Below are positions 7,709 through 11,027 of a stretch of 11,027 nt of DNA, in pieces. The notes under the pieces are model-generated. The model searched no databases, was not told the origin of the DNA, and saw only the letters and a list, made by a program, of their open reading frames with translations. The translations under genes were made by a program, and so were the position numbers. The DNA lies in contig JAEWJV010000558.1 of assembly GCA_023386395.1 (NCBI GenBank), positions 1 to 11,027 on the forward strand, in the 5' to 3' direction. Position 1 is the first letter of the stretch. Each line of letters begins with the position of its first letter. The DNA comes from Bacteroidota bacterium. Lineage in GTDB: Bacteria > Bacteroidota > Bacteroidia > Chitinophagales > Chitinophagaceae.

Positions 7709-7737
7709 TTTCGGCATTGCCGGGCAATATTTTAAGC

Positions 7738-8577
7738 ATGACTAAAAAAGCTTTAGTGGCAGTTGCAATAGCTGTATTAATTCCATTGGCAAGTTATTTA
7801 TGGCTTAAACAGGCAAGTGATAATGCAACAGTAATGCCTGCCCATTACCTGCCTGATACTGTTATAAATCACGTGGAAAAAGGCCAGATGGTAAATGACA
7901 CGGTCTGGCATCGTGTTGCTAATTTTCATCTGGTAAATCAATTAGGCGATACGGTAAGCCTGTATGATTTGCAGGGCAAACTGATAGTGATGGATTTCTT
8001 CTTCACATCATGTGGATCTATTTGCCCGCTGCTTACAAAAAATATGCTCACGATGCAACAATCTTTTGCAAGAGGTGGCGATATTATGTCTGCACCGGAT
8101 TCATCAATTGTACAGTTTATTTCATTCAGCATCGATCCCGAAACAGATTCTGTTGCAAAATTGAAAAAATATGCCGACCACTTTGGAATAGATCCCGGCA
8201 ACTGGTGGTTGTTAACAGGCAACCGCGATACCATATATAATTATGCTTTTGAGCAACTAAAGGTTGATAAATTTGATACAGTTCCCATCAATCCCGATTT
8301 TGTGCATACTACAAGATTTGTGCTGATTGATAAAAACTTTAATGTCCGTGGTTTTTATAATGGCCTGGATTCAACATCGCTTAACAAGCTCTCCAAAGAT
8401 ATTGGGTTATTAATGCTGGCTGTGGATGACAATCCGCAGAAGCTTCCATTCGATCCTGCTTTAATGGCTATATTTTTTGTTATAGCAGTTGTGGCCACTA
8501 TAGTAGTAACGCGCTTAATATTCCGTAAAAAAAATACAGATGAACCAACTGCCTCAACCGGTAATACACAAGAATGA
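7738..8577 (+). CDS. SCO family copper chaperone with an extra C-terminal membrane helix
   Basis: SCO proteins deliver copper to the CuA site of oxidase subunit II or act as thiol reductants for it, on the outer face of the membrane. The 279-residue protein has an N-terminal anchor (about 5-23), then a thioredoxin-fold domain with the copper motif CGSIC (Cys92, Cys96) and the third ligand His190 in DFVHTTRF; all three ligands are present. A second hydrophobic span (about 241-262) follows, then a short polar tail; classical Sco1 has only the N-terminal anchor. The start at 7738 is chosen because the in-frame TTG at 7693 lies in the terminator loop and would put a second hydrophobic run before the anchor. 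Its last 38 bases overlap the DUF420 gene. Confidence 0.93.
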   Translation: MTKKALVAVAIAVLIPLASYLWLKQASDNATVMPAHYLPDTVINHVEKGQMVNDTVWHRVANFHLVNQLGDTVSLYDLQGKLIVMDFFFTSCGSICPLLTKNMLTMQQSFARGGDIMSAPDSSIVQFISFSIDPETDSVAKLKKYADHFGIDPGNWWLLTGNRDTIYNYAFEQLKVDKFDTVPINPDFVHTTRFVLIDKNFNVRGFYNGLDSTSLNKLSKDIGLLMLAVDDNPQKLPFDPALMAIFFVIAVVATIVVTRLIFRKKNTDEPTASTGNTQE

Positions 8578-9133
8578 TAAAAAAGCAACCTGGCTTATCA
8601 TTATATTTTCTATCGTAATATTTGCTGCTGTCAGCTTTTTGGCAAAGTTTAAAATTGATGTTGATTTAGGGTTTGACATCCACATTTTTGCGCTGGCCAA
8701 TGCTGTCATTAATTCTATCATCGCTGTATTGCTCTTAATTGCTTTGATTGCTGTAAAAAGATCAAACTATATTTTGCACAAACGGCTTATGCTCGCAGCG
8801 CTTATTTTATCTGTAGTGTTTTTGGTTTCTTATATAGCGCATCATTTATTAGCCGGCGAAGCAATTTACGGAGACGCTGATCATAATGGTATTTTAAGCG
8901 ATGCCGAGAAAACCGCTGTAAGTGGCTCACGGCCTTATTATCTTATCATTTTGCTGACGCATATATTTCTGGCAGGCATCATTTTACCGTTTATTTTATT
9001 TACGGCTTACCGTGCTTTAATAGCAGAATATCCCAAGCATAAAAAACTTGCCCGCATCACATGGCCATTGTGGTTTTATGTGGCAGTTTCAGGCCCGTTA
9101 GTTTACTGGATGATACAACCATATTACACCTGA
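8540..9133 (+). CDS. DUF420 membrane protein, probable cytochrome oxidase assembly factor (CtaM/YozB-like)
   Basis: A 197-residue protein with five predicted helices at about 17-36, 50-72, 82-104, 132-158 and 172-193. The SYIAHHLLAGEA segment (97-108), the TH before helix 4 (140-141), HKRLM (80-84) and the final WFYVAVSGPLVYWM stretch are DUF420 features. CtaM, the Staphylococcus member, is needed to mature aa3-type oxidase, and the position after SCO agrees with an assembly role. Residues 112-123 form an EF-hand-like loop (Asp112, Asp114, Asn116, Gly117, Ser120, Glu123). By the positive-inside rule it faces the periplasm between helices 3 and 4. The start overlaps the SCO gene by 38 bp, suggesting coupled translation. 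Confidence 0.87.
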   Translation: MNQLPQPVIHKNDKKATWLIIIFSIVIFAAVSFLAKFKIDVDLGFDIHIFALANAVINSIIAVLLLIALIAVKRSNYILHKRLMLAALILSVVFLVSYIAHHLLAGEAIYGDADHNGILSDAEKTAVSGSRPYYLIILLTHIFLAGIILPFILFTAYRALIAEYPKHKKLARITWPLWFYVAVSGPLVYWMIQPYYT

Positions 9134-9225
9134 TATATTTTGCTCCCGCTTATGCATTGTATACGTTTAATTTACGAAATACAGAAATTAACGCCTGCAT
9201 AAAAATTATCTTATTACCAAGCCGC

Positions 9226-9233
9226 TATTTTCG
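9226..9233 (+). promoter_or_regulatory. Candidate -7 box for the nitroreductase gene
   Basis: TATTTTCG is one base off TAnnTTTG and ends 4 bases before the ATG at 9238, so transcription would start at or almost at the start codon. The 104-base gap before the gene holds no other recognised signal. The assignment is tentative. Confidence 0.33.
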
Positions 9234-9237
9234 TTAT

Positions 9238-9819
9238 ATGAATTTTGAAATAATAGAAGACATTATAAAGAACAGGCGCAGTTGCAAGCCCATGCTTATG
9301 AATGGGAAAAAGATTGATGATGCTGTTATTGATAACTTGCTACAACTTGCCGATTGGGCGCCCACGCATGCCCACACAGAACCCTGGCGCTTTGTTGTGT
9401 TTGCCGGCAATGCAGTGCAGCAATTTTGTAAAGACCATGCAGATCTATATAAAACCAATGTGCCGGCTGAAAAATTTGAAACAGCGAAATACGAAAAGAT
9501 ATTGCATAACGGCGATTATTGCTCGCACATTATTGCTGTTTATATGAAGCGTGGCAACAACCCGAAAATTACAAGAGTTGAAGAAATATGCGCTGTTGCT
9601 GCTGCCGTGCAAAATCTTTTGCTTGGTGCTGCTTCTTTTAATATTGCGGCTTTATGGAGCACCGGCGGCATTACATTTCATGATGCTATGAAAGCCTTTT
9701 TAGGCTTACAGTCCGAAGATCAAATGATTGGTTTAATTTATCTTGGTTATGCTGATAGTGATATGAAAAAAGGTAGCCGCATTATTCCCTTGGAAGAAAA
9801 GGTAGCCTGGAAATATTAA
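9238..9819 (+). CDS. Nitroreductase family FMN oxidoreductase (YdjA-like)
   Basis: A 193-residue NAD(P)H-dependent flavoenzyme fold. The Arg-Arg-Ser at 13-15 binds the FMN phosphate, APTHAHTEPWRF at 41-52 is the YdjA-type pocket segment, and AVAAAVQNLLLGAASFNIAALWSTG (119-143) is the long conserved helix and loop. IGLIYLGY (164-171) is the closing strand. Length is that of the small YdjA subgroup, which works as a dimer. The physiological substrate of this subgroup is generally unknown, so none is given. An open frame reaches back to 9061, but it overlaps the DUF420 gene and adds 59 unrelated residues, so ATG 9238 is chosen. It is convergent with the gene at 9852. Confidence 0.9.
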   Translation: MNFEIIEDIIKNRRSCKPMLMNGKKIDDAVIDNLLQLADWAPTHAHTEPWRFVVFAGNAVQQFCKDHADLYKTNVPAEKFETAKYEKILHNGDYCSHIIAVYMKRGNNPKITRVEEICAVAAAVQNLLLGAASFNIAALWSTGGITFHDAMKAFLGLQSEDQMIGLIYLGYADSDMKKGSRIIPLEEKVAWKY

Positions 9820-9851
9820 CACTTATCTGGTGTAGTTATTTAAGAGGTTTC

Positions 9852-10724
9852 TTATTCAGACAATAAAGCAGAGAGCTGAAGCAACTCATTATGTTTATAC
9901 ATTTTGGCCGGTTCATCAAAGCAACGGGCCAGTTCTTCCAGTAAAACCTGTAATACTCGAACAGCATTCATAGGCTTAAAATAAGAAGGCACCGGCGGCA
10001 CATTGATGCGTTTGAAATAGTTCTCAATATCCTTGTGTGTAAAAGGCTGGCCGGAAGTGGCATCTACATAAAAGTGTATTTTCTTTTGAGGGTTGCCATT
10101 GTAAGTGCCGGCATCATAATCTTCATTAAAAAAAGCAAGCACAAACTGTTGCGGAATATTAATGGCCTTCACAGGAATAGCAAGTAATTCAGCCAATACA
10201 AGATATAATATGCCGTTTGAAAGGGTGTTGCCTTTTCGTGTTTGCAACACTTTATGCATAAAGAAATCGTCTGGATTTTTATATGCAATTTCTGCGCCTT
10301 TCAGGTTATAATAATTATAAACGATACTTGAAATTACATTGGCCTGTTCCAGCGGCGTGAGAAAACTATTCAATTCAAGCCACACATTGCGCCTTATTTT
10401 TTCTATCTCCTGGATAACAGGTGAAGTTTGAAGATCAGGATATTGAAAGCGTGCAACCAGCAATGCACCAAACAAAAGATCATGATACGCACTATCACGC
10501 CATTCGGTTAAATCACGTACAAGGTCTGAGTAGTGCAGCTTATGAATGATCATTTCAATTCGCTCCTGCACGGCCTCACTCAATGTATTTTCCCAAAGAT
10601 TTTCAAGATTGGGTATAATACCTTTTCCATAATGTACAATGCGTGTGCTCACCGTAGAAAAAACTTCTTCATCGGGATCATCAATCAATGTGAGCAATGC
10701 AGATATTTCAGCGTTTTGATGCAT
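9852..10724 (-). CDS. Transglutaminase-fold protein, SirB1-like (Transglut_core2), with helical N-terminus
   Basis: A 290-residue cytoplasmic-looking protein without signal peptide or membrane span. Residues 1-65 look helical and HEAT-like (ALLTLIDDPDEEVFSTV). The region from about 95 to 240 matches the SirB1/Transglut_core2 pattern: a run of helices, RKGNTLSNGILYLVLAELL at 163-181, the IPQQFVLAF strand at 190-198, and HFYVDATSG at 217-225 with Asp221. The only cysteine is Cys268, outside this core, so the position where true transglutaminases carry the catalytic cysteine is filled by Ser/Asn here. As far as I recall E. coli SirB1 also lacks it, so this may be normal for the family. The function of SirB1-like proteins is not established. 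The 3' end lies 32 bases from the nitroreductase stop, without a convincing hairpin. Confidence 0.82.
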   Translation of the reverse strand: MHQNAEISALLTLIDDPDEEVFSTVSTRIVHYGKGIIPNLENLWENTLSEAVQERIEMIIHKLHYSDLVRDLTEWRDSAYHDLLFGALLVARFQYPDLQTSPVIQEIEKIRRNVWLELNSFLTPLEQANVISSIVYNYYNLKGAEIAYKNPDDFFMHKVLQTRKGNTLSNGILYLVLAELLAIPVKAINIPQQFVLAFFNEDYDAGTYNGNPQKKIHFYVDATSGQPFTHKDIENYFKRINVPPVPSYFKPMNAVRVLQVLLEELARCFDEPAKMYKHNELLQLSALLSE

Positions 10725-10871
10725 AAATCAAGCACAAACTAACATCGCTAACTTTAATTTAAAGATAAAATAAATAACATCTGTGTATAAATTAAAAAAC
10801 AATATTCTTATTATATAATATAACAGTTTGCGGGTTGAAAAAATTGTATGCCGGCCATGCTGTTTATCATT
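10725..10871. other. AT-rich intergenic region before the TPP riboswitch
   Basis: This stretch separates the SirB1-like gene (-) from the riboswitch (+). It holds no open frame of note. On the minus strand TTAGTTTG (10735-10742) is one base off a -7 box and could serve the SirB1-like gene. A strongly AT-rich core (10741-10823) contains TTATATAATATAA. I see no repeat or further gene here. Confidence 0.5.
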
Positions 10872-10879
10872 TATATTCG
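10872..10879 (+). promoter_or_regulatory. Candidate -7 box for the thiamin riboswitch transcript
   Basis: TATATTCG is one base off TAnnTTTG. It would start transcription near 10885, immediately before the first conserved riboswitch bases, which is the position expected. The nearest upstream TTG (10844-10846) is 25 bases away, a little far for a -33 element. Confidence 0.42.
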
Positions 10880-10888
10880 TGCCTCATC

Positions 10889-10983
10889 ACTACGGGGGTG
10901 CCTTCGGTTTAACCGGATAATTACAGGCTGAGATTATACCCATTGAACCTGATACGGATAATGCCGGCGCAGGGAATAGAATC
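10889..10983 (+). ncRNA. TPP riboswitch (thi-box)
   Basis: The conserved core is plain: GGGGTGCC (10895-10902), GGCTGAGA (10927-10934), ACCC (10938-10941), AACCTGAT (10946-10953), GGATAATGCCGGC (10956-10968) and CAGGGA (10970-10975). P3 is closed by TGCC with GGCT and capped by a small hairpin (10903-10907 with 10913-10917). P4 pairs CCTG (10948-10951) with CAGG (10970-10973), and P5 pairs CGG with CCG. P1 looks short, CTA (10890-10892) with TAG (10977-10979). Such elements shut down thiamin synthesis or transport genes when thiamin diphosphate is bound. The regulated gene lies downstream; an ATG at 11024, four bases from the window end, may be its start but cannot be tested. No U-tract terminator is seen in 10984-11023, so control of translation is more likely, or the switch completes beyond the window. 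Confidence 0.95.
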
Positions 10984-11027
10984 GTCTGTTATTGTATGCA
11001 TTCCTGTATAATATAATAGGTGTATGA

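Noticed and set aside
7693..7737. Longer SCO reading frame from a TTG at 7693
   Set aside because: The TTG lies in the loop of the terminator hairpin, and the added 15 residues are translated terminator sequence; the ATG at 7738 is immediately followed by a normal membrane anchor.
9061..9237. Upstream extension of the nitroreductase
   Set aside because: It overlaps the DUF420 gene by 73 bases and adds 59 residues without family similarity; ATG 9238 gives a protein of the usual length.
9841..9854. Possible terminator between nitroreductase and the SirB1-like gene
   Set aside because: Only five A/T-rich pairs (TAAGA with TCTTA) and no T run, too weak to call.
11024..11027. Start of the riboswitch-controlled gene
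   Set aside because: Only four bases of it would be visible, so it cannot be told from a chance ATG; the ATG at 10996 meets a stop after five codons.
1..11027. CRISPR array, insertion sequence, prophage, toxin-antitoxin or defence genes, tRNA or rRNA
   Set aside because: No spaced repeats, transposase or integrase motifs, terminal inverted repeats, or RNA gene signatures were seen; every long open stretch is explained by a housekeeping or respiratory gene.

Overview
The window looks like ordinary core chromosome of a Bacteroidota bacterium, most likely from the Chitinophagaceae or a close relative. The reasons are a secreted protease ending in a type IX secretion (T9SS) sorting domain, tandem cytochrome oxidase subunit III genes followed by subunit IV, SCO and DUF420 genes, a stand-alone MnmD, a tryptophan 2,3-dioxygenase of eukaryote-like layout, and promoter boxes of the Bacteroidota type TAnnTTTG. 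I placed it by protein family and motif only; no search was possible. I see no mobile element, CRISPR array, tRNA or rRNA, and no gene that looks recently acquired.

Layout. Bases 1-114 hold a terminator for a gene left of the window and then a promoter with a perfect 19-bp palindrome. Next come an acyl-CoA thioesterase (+) and pyrH (-), convergent on a shared bidirectional terminator. kynA (+) runs into mnmD (-), their 3' ends overlapping by 11 bp. mnmD is divergent from a large secreted M4 metallopeptidase (+), which ends at a very strong terminator.

The centre (5879-9133) is a respiratory block on the + strand: two subunit III-family proteins, subunit IV, a SCO copper chaperone and a DUF420 membrane protein. 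Together they supply accessory subunits and assembly factors for an aa3/caa3-type heme-copper oxidase. Subunits I and II are not in the window. A hairpin terminator lies between the subunit IV and SCO genes, so the structural and assembly halves may be expressed unequally. SCO and DUF420 overlap by 38 bp and are probably translated together.

The right end carries a YdjA-like nitroreductase (+), convergent with a SirB1-type transglutaminase-fold protein (-). The last ~150 bases hold a TPP riboswitch on the + strand, with a candidate promoter just upstream, leading into a thiamin gene that starts at or beyond the window edge.

I found no clear new multi-gene system. The points most worth a second look are the palindrome over the thioesterase promoter, an EF-hand-like loop in the predicted periplasmic face of the DUF420 protein, the terminator inside the oxidase block, and a duplicated CCTG that could compete with riboswitch helix P4.
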